The notes: generated by a model not told the origin, from the letters alone. 64,000 nucleotides of DNA from Methanocaldococcus vulcanius M7 (GCF_000024625.1 NC_013407.1:1583928-1647927); one strand, 5' to 3'; counted from the stretch's first letter, positions 46,573-56,917 are shown. Numbers and translations: made by a program.

Positions 46573-47822
46573 ACAATTTCTCCTTTAAAAGCCACTGGTG
46601 GAGAAATTAATTTTCCTCTCTGTTCAGAATCTTTTAATGGCAGAGCATCTTTAAGCATTTCAAATATATTTCCTCCAAACATTCCTCTTTTAATTGGAAC
46701 AATTTCTCCGTCTTTATAATAGAAGGAATTTTGTATCTCCACTGCAAAGTCCCCAGTTATTGGATTAGACGTGTGGGATCCTATAATTCCATTTACAAAA
46801 ATATATTCTTCGAGATCTTCAAGAGAAGTATTTGTTTCTTCTATTATAAAGTTTGTTGGGGAGATATAAGGGAGGGTTTGATAACTTCTCGAAGCATTTC
46901 CAGTAGATGATTTTCCTTCTTTTTTAGATCTTTTTATATCATACAAATAGTTTTTTAAAACTCCGTTCTCAACTAAAATGGTTCTCTGCGTTGCCGTTCC
47001 TTCTCCGTCAAATTTTGAAGAGTTTAAAGCGTTATCTAATGTTCCATCATCTATTATCGTTATATTTTCACTGAAAATCTGCTCTCCAATTTTTCCTCTT
47101 AAAATACTTCTACCTCTTTGAACATTCTCAGCACTAAAAGCCGGCATTAATGTATATGAAAGCAAATTATTCAATGCTCTTGGAGATAAAACAATAGTTC
47201 CTTTATAATGAAATTCTTTACCATTTGAAGATTTTTTAGCCAATTCTAATGCTTTATGACTAATTTCCTCTACATTAAATACATCATGTAAGGTTTTTCC
47301 TTCATAGGATGTCTCTCCTTCATACATTATAAAAATTGAAGCTGAAAAATACGTGCTTTCTTCCTCTACATCCACTCCGTTAGAGTTAACTATTCTTTCA
47401 TAAACTCTTGCTCTATCAACCCCTCCACTTAAAACAGTAGCACCATTTTCAAGAGCAATATCTCTCATAACTATAAGATTATCTAACAATTCATCTTCAC
47501 TTAGATCTAAAACATTTTTGCAGAATATTCCTTTTACTTCCCTATATTTTTGAGGTTCGGCAAATTCAACATATTTATCCTCTACAACATTTTTTATTGC
47601 CTTATAGACAATATCTTCATCGAATTTATTTGCATATGCAAATCCAACTTTTCCATCTTTTAAAACCCTAACTCCTAAACCATAGGAAACGCCAGATTGG
47701 AAGCAATCCACACTCTTTCCATCCAGATCAACACTATCACTGTAAGATTTAACAAAAAAAACTTCCGTTTCGAATCCCTCTTTCTCTCCAATCTTTATCA
47801 ATTTTTCAATATCCGCTTCCAT
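46569..47822 (-). CDS. pmbA: TldD/PmbA-family metalloprotease (PmbA side)
   Basis: The 417-residue protein resembles PmbA, the partner of TldD in a heterodimeric peptide-cleaving protease; the metal-binding HExxxH motif belongs to TldD, and none is seen here. Recognisable parts are DGKSVDCFQSGVSYGLGVRV near residue 29, SENITIIDDGTLDNALNSSKFDGEGT near residue 250, and GMFGGNIFEMLKDAL at the end. The ATG at 47822 has GGTGAAAAT upstream. No tldD gene is near. Confidence 0.88.
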   Translation of the reverse strand: MEADIEKLIKIGEKEGFETEVFFVKSYSDSVDLDGKSVDCFQSGVSYGLGVRVLKDGKVGFAYANKFDEDIVYKAIKNVVEDKYVEFAEPQKYREVKGIFCKNVLDLSEDELLDNLIVMRDIALENGATVLSGGVDRARVYERIVNSNGVDVEEESTYFSASIFIMYEGETSYEGKTLHDVFNVEEISHKALELAKKSSNGKEFHYKGTIVLSPRALNNLLSYTLMPAFSAENVQRGRSILRGKIGEQIFSENITIIDDGTLDNALNSSKFDGEGTATQRTILVENGVLKNYLYDIKRSKKEGKSSTGNASRSYQTLPYISPTNFIIEETNTSLEDLEEYIFVNGIIGSHTSNPITGDFAVEIQNSFYYKDGEIVPIKRGMFGGNIFEMLKDALPLKDSEQRGKLISPPVAFKGEIV

Positions 47823-47928
47823 TATTTTCACCAAAGTTGGCAGATCAGAAATTAAAAAATAAAAAAATTAATTTTTAATTATTTAAAAGTATATTAAAGT
47901 AAATAATTAACGTAAATAATGTAAAAAG

Positions 47929-49212
47929 TTAGAATGGACACCTAAACTTTCTACCTGCATATTTACTTAATCCTAATTCCTGCTCTATCCTTATTAATTG
48001 ATTATATTTAGCCGTTCTCTCCCCTCTTGCTGGAGCTCCTGTTTTTATCTGTCCCGAGTTCAAAGCAACTGCTAAATCAGCTATTGTTGTATCCTCTGTC
48101 TCTCCACTCCTGTGTGAAACAACAACCCCATAACCATTTCTAAAAGCCAAGTTTGCAGAATCAACTGCCTCACTTAGGGTTCCAATTTGATTGACTTTCA
48201 AGAGTAGAGCGTTTGCTGCCCCCATTTCTATTCCTTTTCTCAATCTTTCAGCATTTGTAACAAATATGTCATCTCCAACTATTTGTATATCCAACTCTTT
48301 GGTAATAAGTGCAAAACCCTCGAAATCCTCTTCGTGGAATGGATCTTCAATAGATACAATTGGATACTCCTCAACTAATGCTTTATAATACTCCAACAGT
48401 TCTTCTCTTGTCAATTTCTTACCTTCTACATGATAATAACCATCTTTATAGAATTCTGAAGCAGCAGGATCTAATGCAAAGACGATTTCATCTTCATATC
48501 CTGCTTTTTTAACACTTTCAGTTAATAGATCTAATGCCTCCCTTGCAGTTTTTAAAGGAGGAGCAAAACCTCCTTCATCTCCAACATTTGCAGCATTTTT
48601 TCCATATTTCTCAATTATAACACTTTTTAAAGTGTGATAAACCTCAGATCCCATTCTTATAGCTTCAGAAATGGATGTAGCTCCTACAGGCATTATCATG
48701 AACTCTTGAAGATCAAGATCATTTCCCGCATGTTTTCCTCCATTTATTACATTCATCATCGGAACTGGCATGACATAGGAGTTAAATCCTCCAAGATATT
48801 TATAAAGTGGAATTTTTGCCGTTGCTGCCGCTGCTTTTGCCACTGCTAATGAAACTGCTAATATAGCGTTAGCTCCTAATCTTGATTTATTTGGAGTTCC
48901 ATCCAACTCTATCATTATTGTATCTATTTCTCTTTGCATTCTTGCATCGTATCCCAAAATCTCTGGCTTAATTATCGAATTCACGTTCTCAACAGCCATT
49001 AAAACCCCTTTCCCTCCAAATCTCTTCTGTTTATCTCTCAATTCTAACGCCTCGTGTGATCCCGTTGAAGCACCACTTGGCACTATTGCAGATCCATAGC
49101 CGTTTCCTTTTGTTATAACCTCAACCTCTACTGTTGGATTTCCTCTCGAATCGATAACCTCTCTCGCGATTAGATCTTTAATCTCAAATCTCTCATCTAC
49201 ATTGTATAACAA
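47929..49212 (-). CDS. eno: Enolase
   Basis: Interconverts 2-phosphoglycerate and phosphoenolpyruvate. The catalytic enolase barrel is complete: [28 protein letters not shown] with a catalytic Glu, [25 protein letters not shown] with Mg ligands, [14 protein letters not shown] with the catalytic Lys, and [15 protein letters not shown] choose the TTG at 49212, since AGGTGGT lies 3 bases before it. An ATG at 49251 in the same frame has no ribosome site. The protein is 427 residues and corresponds to MJ0232. Confidence 0.95.
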   Translation of the reverse strand: MLYNVDERFEIKDLIAREVIDSRGNPTVEVEVITKGNGYGSAIVPSGASTGSHEALELRDKQKRFGGKGVLMAVENVNSIIKPEILGYDARMQREIDTIMIELDGTPNKSRLGANAILAVSLAVAKAAAATAKIPLYKYLGGFNSYVMPVPMMNVINGGKHAGNDLDLQEFMIMPVGATSISEAIRMGSEVYHTLKSVIIEKYGKNAANVGDEGGFAPPLKTAREALDLLTESVKKAGYEDEIVFALDPAASEFYKDGYYHVEGKKLTREELLEYYKALVEEYPIVSIEDPFHEEDFEGFALITKELDIQIVGDDIFVTNAERLRKGIEMGAANALLLKVNQIGTLSEAVDSANLAFRNGYGVVVSHRSGETEDTTIADLAVALNSGQIKTGAPARGERTAKYNQLIRIEQELGLSKYAGRKFRCPF

Positions 49213-49432
49213 TCTACCACCTGTATAAGATTTTGTTAAAATAACATTCATTTTAAACTAAATATTAAACTTTCAACTTTAAAAAGTTTTATTAAACATT
49301 TGTAAATTTACATAGATAGCCAGTGTATTGTTAGCAATAGAATATTAACATACCAATATACGAGATATTAATATATTTGCATGTGATTATTATTTTGGAA
49401 AAACGGAAATTATAGTAGATATAAAAATCATA

Positions 49433-49690
49433 AAAAATAAATTATAAGAATAAAATAAAATTTTATAAAATTTTATAATGTAATTTATATAATATTAAAA
49501 ATAAAAAAGAATAAAAAAGTTATGGGTCTAAAAAAGGTGAAATATTTATGTGTTTAGCAATAAAAATAAATTATAAGAATAAAATAAAATTTTATAAAAT
49601 TTTATAATGTAATTTATATAATATTAAAAATAAAAAAGAATAAAAAAGTTATGGGTCTAAAAAAGGTGAAATATTTATGTGTTTAGCAAT
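49433..49690. repeat. Exact 129-bp tandem duplication spanning the hypC promoter and first codons
   Basis: Bases 49433-49561 and 49562-49690 are identical by eye over 129 positions. Each copy has the AT-rich upstream region, GGTGAAATATTT and ATGTGTTTAGCAAT. Only the second copy continues into hypC. The first makes a 19-codon frame (start 49548, MCLAIKINYKNKIKFYKIL). The other 180 bases between the enolase start and the repeat hold nothing recognised. Exact identity points to a very recent event or an assembly artefact. Confidence 0.9.
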
Positions 49691-49922
49691 TCCTTGTAAG
49701 GTTATTGAGATCATTGAAGAGGATGGAGAAAAATATGCGATTGCAGAATATAAAGGTGTGAAACAAAAGGCAAAGTTAACATTGCTTGATAAGGAAGTAA
49801 AAATTGGAGATTACATATTAATACACACGGGCTATGCGTTGGAAGTTTTAAATGAGGAGGATGCAAAACTAAGCTTAGAAGCTTGGGATGAATTATTTAA
49901 AGCCCTTGAAGAAATGGAATAA
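49677..49922 (+). CDS. hypC: Hydrogenase maturation chaperone HypC
   Basis: An 81-residue chaperone that with HypD assembles the Fe(CN)2CO unit of [NiFe]-hydrogenases. [12 protein letters not shown] carries the essential N-terminal Cys2; [19 protein letters not shown] is the conserved barrel part. GGTGAAA precedes the ATG. The promoter and first five codons are duplicated directly upstream. Confidence 0.95.
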   Translation: MCLAIPCKVIEIIEEDGEKYAIAEYKGVKQKAKLTLLDKEVKIGDYILIHTGYALEVLNEEDAKLSLEAWDELFKALEEME

Positions 49923-50158
49923 AACCATTTTATATCCATTATTTATAATGATAAGACAGTTAGTATCACAAAAAAATAAAAATAAAAAAAAGATTAGGAA
50001 TGAGGATAATTTTATATATTCTTAACTCTTACTTTCTTTTTTATCTTTATAATTTTTATTATATTCTTCAAATTGGATAAAGACAAAAGTTTAAAATCTT
50101 TAAAATCTTTTAAAAAAATAAAAAAATTAATTAAATCTTAAAAAGATTTACATTTTTC

Positions 50159-50347
50159 TTATTCTGGTTCTACTTTTACAGCTCCTGTTGGGCATACATC
50201 TTCACAAACACCGCAGTAGGTGCAGTCATCAGGTCTTGCTACAACAACTTTATCCCCATCAATTTCAAAGACCTCCATTGGGCAGTTGTTTGCACACTCA
50301 GCACACTCAGCTCCCTTACATAGATTGTAATCGATTGTTACTGCCAT
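50159..50347 (-). CDS. 2[4Fe-4S] ferredoxin
   Basis: A 62-residue ferredoxin with two cluster motifs. The first is CKGAECAECANNCP with CX4CX2CX3C spacing, longer than the usual CX2CX2CX3C. The second is the standard CTYCGVCEDVCP. The Cys count supports two clusters. It lies in a separate leftward transcript with AGGTGAAAAA before the ATG. It may serve as a low-potential electron carrier; the partner is unknown. Confidence 0.92.
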   Translation of the reverse strand: MAVTIDYNLCKGAECAECANNCPMEVFEIDGDKVVVARPDDCTYCGVCEDVCPTGAVKVEPE

Positions 50348-50509
50348 TTTTTCACCTCTTTTAGGTTTATGGTATTGGTATTTAGAATTTAGTATGGTTT
50401 ATATGAGTTTTTGTATTCTTTTTAATTTTTATATATGCTACATCAACAGTTGACATATAAAAAACTATCGGAAAGAAAAACAGGACTATTTTATGAAAAA
50501 ATAACGAAT

Positions 50510-51454
50510 TTAGAATCTTCTTATATTTGGATTAACTATTGTTCTTTCAATATTCCAAACCTCATTTAAAACGTTGGAGGAGAGATCTGCTCTCAAAAAT
50601 GGAACCTTGAATCCAACTGCTATATGTGAAAATGAGGAGTTGTTTCCATATATTACAGGAGATAATGCCTTCTCAAATATGTAATTTATATAGTAGTTCA
50701 TCTCCGTTATTGTTCCAATCTCATAGGGATTTATCTTAACGAAATCGCTCTCTTCATAGATACTATCAGTACACAATAACCCATCAAACTCACAAGGTTC
50801 TTCTACTTCTAAATAATCGATCTCAGATAGATCTCTGTTTTTTACTATATCTTTTTTAGATTTTAAACCTAAGAGAATATCTAAATCCTCATCTTCCTTT
50901 ATTTCATCAATTATTGTCCTAATATCCTCAACTTCCTCGAATATATCTTTACAAACAAAAGCTCCACTAATATTTTCAATATCGTATTTTTTTGAAAGCT
51001 TATCTTTAACTTTTAGGTAAAAGTGAACTAACTCTTCAACTGATTCAGCCATTACTATTGGAATTAACTCATTTTTATTTTTATCCACAAGTATTGCCGA
51101 TGAAACAATTGGCAGATCGGTTGTTAAAGCCCCTCCAAGAAATTTAAATAAAGGAATGTCTAAACTGTTAGAGGCGGATCTTGCTACACTAATAGAGATT
51201 CCGCATGCAACTTTTGGATCAATGGAGGATGTCTCACAAATTAAGGAATCAATAAAATCAATATCTGTTGCAGGATATCCAACGATCTCAGGAGCAATAA
51301 CATTTTCAACATCTGCAATTGCTCCTTTTGGATCCTCAATTTCAATTATATCATACCCAACAGAAACGTTTGTCATAGTTGTGATCATAACTTTGATCCT
51401 TCCTCCTTTAAAAACTTCCTTTGCAGTGATCTTTTCAATAATAACATTTGTCAA
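50510..51454 (-). CDS. Divergent enolase-superfamily paralog, probably not an enolase
   Basis: The 314-residue protein follows the enolase scaffold at reduced length: IEKITAKEVFKGGRIKVMIT, PLFKFLGGALTTDLPIVSSA, YLEVEEPCEFDGL (where enolase has IEDPFHEED) and FVKINPYEIGTITEM (where enolase has [14 protein letters not shown], so the Lys stays). The catalytic GDEGGFAPP and SHRSGETED segments are absent, so classical activity is unlikely. The TTG start at 51454 follows AGGTGGAG. It lies about 30 bases behind rpoK at the end of the ribosomal and polymerase cluster. The true enolase is at 47.9 kb. Confidence 0.7.
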   Translation of the reverse strand: MTNVIIEKITAKEVFKGGRIKVMITTMTNVSVGYDIIEIEDPKGAIADVENVIAPEIVGYPATDIDFIDSLICETSSIDPKVACGISISVARSASNSLDIPLFKFLGGALTTDLPIVSSAILVDKNKNELIPIVMAESVEELVHFYLKVKDKLSKKYDIENISGAFVCKDIFEEVEDIRTIIDEIKEDEDLDILLGLKSKKDIVKNRDLSEIDYLEVEEPCEFDGLLCTDSIYEESDFVKINPYEIGTITEMNYYINYIFEKALSPVIYGNNSSFSHIAVGFKVPFLRADLSSNVLNEVWNIERTIVNPNIRRF

Positions 51455-51486
51455 TTACTCCACCTCAGGAGATATTAAAAAAGATT

Positions 51487-51657
51487 TTACATTTTTGGTC
51501 TAACTGGTTTTAAAGGAACTTTTTCTTGCTTTATCTCTTCGTATGCTATTTTGAGTGAACTATCGCACGTTGTTTTTATTGTTGCATATGCTCCATCTGA
51601 AATTTGTAAACTTCTCGCTCCAAGTATTCTCGCAATTTCAAACTTGGTTAGTCGCAA
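51487..51657 (-). CDS. rpoK: DNA-directed RNA polymerase subunit K (Rpb6-like)
   Basis: A 56-residue polymerase subunit with the omega/Rpb6 signature LTKFEIARILGARSLQISDG and ending IKQEKVPLKPVRPKM. I chose the TTG at 51657 because GAGGTGGTT precedes it; no ATG is available. It lies between tRNA-Pro and the enolase-like gene, in the known archaeal polymerase and ribosome operon context. It is short and easily missed. Confidence 0.93.
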   Translation of the reverse strand: MRLTKFEIARILGARSLQISDGAYATIKTTCDSSLKIAYEEIKQEKVPLKPVRPKM

Positions 51658-51719
51658 AACAACCACCTCAGAAGAAACTTCAACTTTTAAAGCATAAAAA
51701 TCTATTTATGTAAAATAAT

Positions 51720-51796
51720 TGGTGGGGCCGCCGGGACTTGAACCCGGGTCGCACGCCCCCCAAGCGCACAGGATAACCAGGCTACCCCACGGCCCC
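51720..51796 (-). tRNA. tRNA-Pro (anticodon GGG), CCA encoded
   Basis: On the minus strand, GGGGCCG pairs with CGGCCCC as acceptor. The D-arm has GGGGTAGCCTGGTTATCC. The anticodon stem TGCGC pairs with GCGTG, with loop TTGGGGG giving GGG. The TPsiC arm has GGTTCAAGTCC. Discriminator A at 51723 is followed by CCA (51722-51720), so this tRNA carries a coded 3' end. It lies between rpoN and rpoK, probably within one transcript. Confidence 0.95.
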
Positions 51797-51841
51797 TCAT
51801 TAAAAGTTAATAGATTATGCATTGCTTACTTTGATTTGAAG

Positions 51842-52063
51842 TTATAAATATCTTTCGTCATGGGCTATAATCTCATCTATAATTTCTCTTCCACCTTCTC
51901 CTATCCTATAGGAAACAAACATTCTTCTACAACAGTATTTTTTTATTCCCAAGTCATCAAGAACTTTTTTTGGATCTTCTCCTTTTAAAACTCTTTCTTT
52001 ATATTCTTCGAAAACTTCGGCAATAACATTTCCACAAGAAAAGCATCTAATGGGAAACATCAT
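51842..52063 (-). CDS. rpoN: DNA-directed RNA polymerase subunit N (Rpb10-like)
   Basis: A 73-residue zinc-bundle subunit. FPIRCFSCGNVI (Cys-x2-Cys) and KKYCCRRMFVSY (adjacent Cys pair) give the atypical zinc site, and HDERYL is near the end. GGTGAAATAAT precedes the ATG; a second ATG in frame follows directly, so the first residue is uncertain. It lies downstream of rps9 and upstream of tRNA-Pro. Confidence 0.96.
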   Translation of the reverse strand: MMFPIRCFSCGNVIAEVFEEYKERVLKGEDPKKVLDDLGIKKYCCRRMFVSYRIGEGGREIIDEIIAHDERYL

Positions 52064-52147
52064 ATTATTTCACCTCAAAAAAACCAAATCCAAAACATTC
52101 AATAAAATTCAATACAAAAAGATAAAAGAACGCGAAATGTAAGCAAA

Positions 52148-52555
52148 TTATCTGTATGATTTTTGTCTTTTTGCTCTTGGACCTTTTGTAGATCTACTTG
52201 GTTTGTGTGGTTCTGTTCTCCTTGCATCGCTAACTAACAATGTTCTATCATAAGCCAAGAACTTATCTCTCAACTCTTTACTTCCTGTAAATTCAACAAT
52301 TGCCTTTCCTATCGCGGTTCTTACCGCATCCATCTGACCCATTATTCCTCCGCCTTTAACTGTAACGTCAATGTCTATCTGATCAATGTATCCTTCAGCA
52401 AGGAAAATCGGCTCCATTAATTTCATTCTTTTATATTTTGGCTCTATCAACTCAATTGGTATTTTATTTACTCTAATTCTTCCTTTACCTTCTCTTGCTA
52501 CCGCTCTCGCAATTGCTCTCTTTCTTTTACCAACTGTTATAACAATTTTTCCCAT
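52148..52555 (-). CDS. rps9: 30S ribosomal protein S9
   Basis: A 135-residue protein with [20 protein letters not shown] near the start, [20 protein letters not shown], and the decoding-site tail [11 protein letters not shown], which reaches the P-site tRNA. It begins 9 bases after rpl13. GGTGATTAA precedes the ATG. Confidence 0.97.
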   Translation of the reverse strand: MGKIVITVGKRKRAIARAVAREGKGRIRVNKIPIELIEPKYKRMKLMEPIFLAEGYIDQIDIDVTVKGGGIMGQMDAVRTAIGKAIVEFTGSKELRDKFLAYDRTLLVSDARRTEPHKPSRSTKGPRAKRQKSYR

Positions 52556-52564
52556 TTAATCACC

Positions 52565-52978
52565 TCAGAATTTCGCTCCCAAGTGTTTACTTAACTCAGC
52601 TAAGGTCATATACTTGGTTGTGTTTAAGTTGTGGTTTATTTTTTCATCCACAGTTAAATTCTTTGGATTACCAACATAGACCTTAACTCTTTTAAATGCT
52701 TCTCTTCCTTTTGCCTTTTTGTATGGAAGCATTTTTCTGATTGTTCTTCTCAGTATGTCATCAGGTCTTCTTGGAAATTTTGGCCCGAATCTTCTTGGAT
52801 TTGCTACGTTTTTCTTTTCTCTTTCTTCTCGATAGGTTTTTATAATCCAGTCCTTATTACCTGAGATAATAACTTTTTCTGCATTTACTATTATCAACTC
52901 TTCTCCTCTTAAAGCTCTTTTAGCAACCTCAGAAGCCAATCTTCCCAAAACCGCTCCTTCTGCATCTATTACTACCAT
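52565..52978 (-). CDS. rpl13: 50S ribosomal protein L13
   Basis: The 137-residue protein starts VVIDAEGAVLGRLASEVAKR, the L13 signature. ANPRRFGPKFPRRPDDILRR and MLPYKKAKGREAFKRV follow, as in archaeal and eukaryal L13. GGTGATAGGTT precedes the ATG. The gene lies between rpl18e and rps9 in the conserved order. Confidence 0.97.
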   Translation of the reverse strand: MVVIDAEGAVLGRLASEVAKRALRGEELIIVNAEKVIISGNKDWIIKTYREEREKKNVANPRRFGPKFPRRPDDILRRTIRKMLPYKKAKGREAFKRVKVYVGNPKNLTVDEKINHNLNTTKYMTLAELSKHLGAKF

Positions 52979-52993
52979 AACCTATCACCGTGT

Positions 52994-53356
52994 TTATGCC
53001 ATAATTTTTACGTTAGATCCTTTTGGATTTTTCTTTATTAATTCTTCAATGGTTATTGCCTCTCCTCCTTTCTCTTCAATTAATTTTTTAGCTGTTTCAC
53101 TGAATGAGAAAGCAGCAACAACAACTTTATGGTCTAATTTTCCAGCACCTAAAACCTTTCCTGGAACCAAAACAACATCCCCTTCTTTTGTATATCTGTT
53201 TATTTTACTTAAATTAACTTCTGCTCTCCTTCTTCTTGGTTTTGCTAATCTTCTTGCAATATCTTTCCAAATCTTTACTTGATTCTTGTAGCTTTCTTGC
53301 TTTAACGTTTCAATTAACTTAACCAATCTTGGATTTGTGGCCATTATCTTTTTCAT
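52994..53356 (-). CDS. rpl18e: 50S ribosomal protein L18e
   Basis: L15-related protein of 120 residues. [20 protein letters not shown], then [19 protein letters not shown] and [20 protein letters not shown], are typical of L18e. The start at ATG 53356 has GGTGAG 4 bases upstream; further in-frame starts at 53365 (GTG, inside that site) and 53344 are less likely. It follows rpoD. Confidence 0.95.
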   Translation of the reverse strand: MKKIMATNPRLVKLIETLKQESYKNQVKIWKDIARRLAKPRRRRAEVNLSKINRYTKEGDVVLVPGKVLGAGKLDHKVVVAAFSFSETAKKLIEEKGGEAITIEELIKKNPKGSNVKIMA

Positions 53357-53389
53357 CACTCTCACCGTGTTTTTTAAGTTTTAAAATTT

Positions 53390-53965
<576 letters not shown>

Positions 53966-53978
53966 AGATTATCACCGC

Positions 53979-54368
53979 TTACTTTTTAAATCTCTTCTTT
54001 GGCGTAGTTCCATCATGTGGAACTGGAGTTACGTCTTCTATTCTTCCTATTCTCAATCCAGCTCTTGCCAATGCCCTAATAGCTGCCTGAGCCCCAGGTC
54101 CTGGGTTTTTCTGTCCACTCCCTCCGGGAGCTCTAACTTTGATGTGTATGTTTTCAATCCCCCTCTCTTTTAAAACTTCTGCCAATTTGAAAGCTGCCTG
54201 CATTGCTGCGTAAGGAGATCCTTCATCCCTCTGGTTTCTTGTAACCATACCTCCTGAGATTCTTGCAATTGTTTCTGCTCCTGTTATATCTGTTGCGTGA
54301 ATTATCGTGTTGTTATATGATGAATAAATGTGAATTATTCCCCATTTTTCTTTTTTCTGCTCTGCCAT
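53979..54368 (-). CDS. rps11: 30S ribosomal protein S11
   Basis: A 129-residue protein with [20 protein letters not shown] near the start, [20 protein letters not shown], and the conserved glycine-rich segment [20 protein letters not shown]. The tail is basic. GGTGAAAT precedes the ATG. It is part of the S13-S4-S11-rpoD group. Confidence 0.97.
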   Translation of the reverse strand: MAEQKKEKWGIIHIYSSYNNTIIHATDITGAETIARISGGMVTRNQRDEGSPYAAMQAAFKLAEVLKERGIENIHIKVRAPGGSGQKNPGPGAQAAIRALARAGLRIGRIEDVTPVPHDGTTPKKRFKK

Positions 54369-54416
54369 GTAATTTCACCTTTCTATTGTTTGTATGCCCT
54401 CTCTTTTTCAGAGAAA

Positions 54417-54977
54417 TTAGTTTTCGGCCTCTTGTGTTTCTGTCTCTATTAATCCTATAATTTTAGAGCTTTCGGGATGATTGTTATCATTAAATGGAGA
54501 GTTTTTAGCATAACCTATTTTATCTTCTTCTTCAACACTTACCATATAACTTGGAGAGGTAACTACTCTTCCATCAACTGCAATATGTCTATGAATTATT
54601 AACTGTCTTGCTTGTCTTGGTGTTCTTGCTAATCCTTTTCTAAATACAAGTGTTTGTAATCTTCTCTCTAAAATGTCCTCAACTGTTAAAGATAAAACAT
54701 CATCAAGAGTAGGATCTTCTATTTTTAATATACCATATTTTCTCAGAACGTTGAAGAGCTGAACTGCCTCTTTAGCTCCCTGTTCTGTTCTATCACTAAT
54801 TAATCTTCTTGCCTGTCTTCTATATTTTCTTAAAATTGTTTCTGCCTTCCAGACCTCTCTTTTCCTTCTTAAACCATATTTTTTACATAACTCTTTTTCT
54901 CTTTCTATTCTATCTTTGATCCATGGGTGGTTAGGTGTTTCATAACTCTTCTTAAATCTTCTTCTTGGATCTCCCAT
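54417..54977 (-). CDS. rps4: 30S ribosomal protein S4
   Basis: Primary 16S-binding protein of 186 residues. [19 protein letters not shown] is the archaeal N-terminus, and the S4 RNA-binding domain has [20 protein letters not shown] and [18 protein letters not shown]. An acidic C-terminal end follows. GGTGATTAG precedes the ATG. Downstream genes rps11 and rpoD are on the same strand. Confidence 0.97.
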   Translation of the reverse strand: MGDPRRRFKKSYETPNHPWIKDRIEREKELCKKYGLRRKREVWKAETILRKYRRQARRLISDRTEQGAKEAVQLFNVLRKYGILKIEDPTLDDVLSLTVEDILERRLQTLVFRKGLARTPRQARQLIIHRHIAVDGRVVTSPSYMVSVEEEDKIGYAKNSPFNDNNHPESSKIIGLIETETQEAEN

Positions 54978-55113
54978 CTAATCACCTTATTATGTTTTTA
55001 ATTCGCTTTTAATTACGTTTAATTATAAATCAGAATTTTAAATTATTACATAAGAATCTACGTAGTTAAAATTAACTAATTGTAAAAAATTATATGGGTT
55101 TAAGTTTATTTGT

Positions 55114-55578
55114 TTATTTTTTCCTTCTTGAGACCCCAACTGTTGGACCTCTTCTAAATGTACTCTTTGTTCTCTGTCCTCTACATGGTAATCCAAGTTC
55201 GTGCCTAATTCCTCTATAACATCTAATTCTCTTCAATCTGTTTATATCTTCTTGTTTTATAATCATCAGATCGCTTTCTATTACGTGTTTATCTTCTCCA
55301 GTGATGTAATCCTTCCTTCTGTTGAACATCCATGAAGGAATTCCAAATTTTGCAGGATCTATCAAAACCTCTTCGATTTTTTTGATTTCTTCCTCTGTTA
55401 AATACCCTGCCAATTTATCAGGATCTAATTTTGCAACTCTTACTATTGCCCTTGCCATTGCCTCTCCAACACCATAAATATCTTGGAGAGCCATTATCAA
55501 CTTCTTGTTTCCATCAATATCTGTTCTTGAAACTCTAACTAAATATTTAAATTCAGTATTTTGGATATTCTCTGTCAA
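55114..55578 (-). CDS. rps13: 30S ribosomal protein S13
   Basis: A 154-residue protein with [20 protein letters not shown], then [13 protein letters not shown] and [20 protein letters not shown], the S13 signature. I use the TTG at 55578 because GGAGGTG lies 5 bases before it. The open frame runs on into tRNA-Ser but that part is not protein. The gene is the first protein-coding unit behind tRNA-Ser. Confidence 0.95.
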   Translation of the reverse strand: MTENIQNTEFKYLVRVSRTDIDGNKKLIMALQDIYGVGEAMARAIVRVAKLDPDKLAGYLTEEEIKKIEEVLIDPAKFGIPSWMFNRRKDYITGEDKHVIESDLMIIKQEDINRLKRIRCYRGIRHELGLPCRGQRTKSTFRRGPTVGVSRRKK

Positions 55579-55649
55579 GGTTGCACCTCCATAATCTTCG
55601 TGTTTTGCAGAATTTAAATTGAAATAAATAAAATAATAAAAAGAACTGA

Positions 55650-55735
55650 CGCGGAGGGGGGGATTTGAACCCCCGCGGGGCAAAGCCCCATGGGATTTCC
55701 AGTCCCACGCCGTAGCCGGGCTTGGCTACCTCCGC
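55650..55735 (-). tRNA. tRNA-Ser (anticodon GGA)
   Basis: The minus-strand sequence of 86 bases folds as a class II tRNA. GCGGAGG pairs with CCTCCGC. The anticodon arm GGGA-CTGGAAA-TCCC gives GGA. The long variable arm is TGGGGCTTTGCCCCG, and the TPsiC arm has GGTTCAAATCC. The discriminator is G, and CCA is not encoded. It heads the rps13 operon, 70 bases upstream of its start codon. Confidence 0.96.
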
Positions 55736-56119
55736 TCCAAATATTACAACCTACCAAATCATGACGTTATAGTTTTTGTTTTATTATTTATTATTTTTTA
55801 TTTTTATTCTTTCTATGTATTTTTAATTATCATAGACAGATTGTGTTTTCTGCGATTTATAACTTTTTATTAAATTTTTTTGGGTGTTTTCTATTTTTTA
55901 ATATATATTCATGTTTTAAGTGGACAAACCTCTCAAACATTTTCAATGATATGGTTAATGTAGGAATAGTTATATATTGTTTTCGGTTTTTATTAGTTTG
56001 GAAGATCTACGTAATGTTCTTTATGAGGAGGTATTTATAGTTTTGCAGTTAATTATAATTATTTACAATATATTTTATTATAATTTATTATTATATCTTA
56101 AAGACCATAAGGGATACAT
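55736..56119. promoter_or_regulatory. Divergent spacer between tRNA-Ser and the CBS-ParB gene
   Basis: About 380 bases, very AT-rich. The leftward side has an ACTATAACG-like element at about 55768-55776 that could serve tRNA-Ser. The rightward side has several TATA-like runs near 56050-56095. A plus-strand frame of 65 codons inside is rich in Phe and Ile and lacks a ribosome site, so I do not call it. Confidence 0.4.
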
Positions 56120-56914
56120 ATGTCAGTAAAAGTAGCAGAATACATGACAAAAAATGTAATAACAGTATCAAAAGATAATACAGTCAGAGATGTAATAAAA
56201 CTATTGAAAGAGACGGGGCATAATTCATTCCCAGTCGTGGAAAATGGAAAGCTGATTGGAATTGTCTCTGTTCATGATATTGTGGGAAGAGATGATAATG
56301 AAAAGGTAGAAAATGTAATGACAAAAAGGGAGGATATGGTTGTTACAACTCCTGATGCCAATATAATGGATGTTGGTAGAGTAATGTTCAGAACAGGATT
56401 TTCAAAACTGCCGGTTGTTGATGAAGAGAACAATTTAGTGGGAATCATATCAAACATGGATGTTATAAGATCCCAGATAGAAAAAACAACACCTAAAAAG
56501 TTAGAAAACATCATAAAAACATATAAAAGTTTAGGATATAACTTAAAAGTTGAAAAAGAAGAAGTAGATGTAAAAAAACTTAGGCCAACGCAAAATAAGA
56601 TTCACGCTGATGAATTGATCGGTAGAATGTATGAACTAAAAAAGGGCTTAGCAGAGCCAATAATTGCTATAAAAACAAAAAGAGGGGACTATTATATATT
56701 GGTGGATGGGCATCACAGGGCAGTTGCTGCCTACAAGATGGGAGTGCCGAAGTTAGATGCCTATGTGATTTATTTAGACACTGATAAAAAGCTTGGTATA
56801 GAAAAGACAGCTGAGATTATGAATTTAAAGTCATTAGCAGATGTTAAAGTTGTAGAGAGTGATGATGAAAACAGTGCAAAGGTAATCACCTACAAGAAAA
56901 ATGAAATGGGATAA
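56120..56914 (+). CDS. CBS-pair protein with C-terminal ParB/sulfiredoxin-like domain
   Basis: The 264-residue protein has two CBS motifs (VAEYMTKNVITVSKDNTVRD at the start, MTKREDMVVTTPDANIMDVG near residue 70), which usually bind adenine nucleotides. A ParB/Srx-like domain from residue 150 has PTQNKIHADELIGRMYEL and ILVDGHHRAVAAYKMGVPKL, where the DGHHR motif is the nucleotide and phosphate site. A ligand-gated regulator or kinase-like role is possible but not shown. It is followed by cgi121 after 3 bases, so the two are cotranscribed. Confidence 0.85.
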   Translation: MSVKVAEYMTKNVITVSKDNTVRDVIKLLKETGHNSFPVVENGKLIGIVSVHDIVGRDDNEKVENVMTKREDMVVTTPDANIMDVGRVMFRTGFSKLPVVDEENNLVGIISNMDVIRSQIEKTTPKKLENIIKTYKSLGYNLKVEKEEVDVKKLRPTQNKIHADELIGRMYELKKGLAEPIIAIKTKRGDYYILVDGHHRAVAAYKMGVPKLDAYVIYLDTDKKLGIEKTAEIMNLKSLADVKVVESDDENSAKVITYKKNEMG

Positions 56915-56917
56915 ATT

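Noticed and set aside
55579-55683. N-terminal extension of S13
   Set aside because: The open frame runs into tRNA-Ser. The TTG at 55578 with GGAGGTG is a better start and gives normal S13 length.
55843-56040. Plus-strand frame of 65 codons
   Set aside because: Phe- and Ile-rich translation of AT-rich spacer, no ribosome site and no recognisable pattern.
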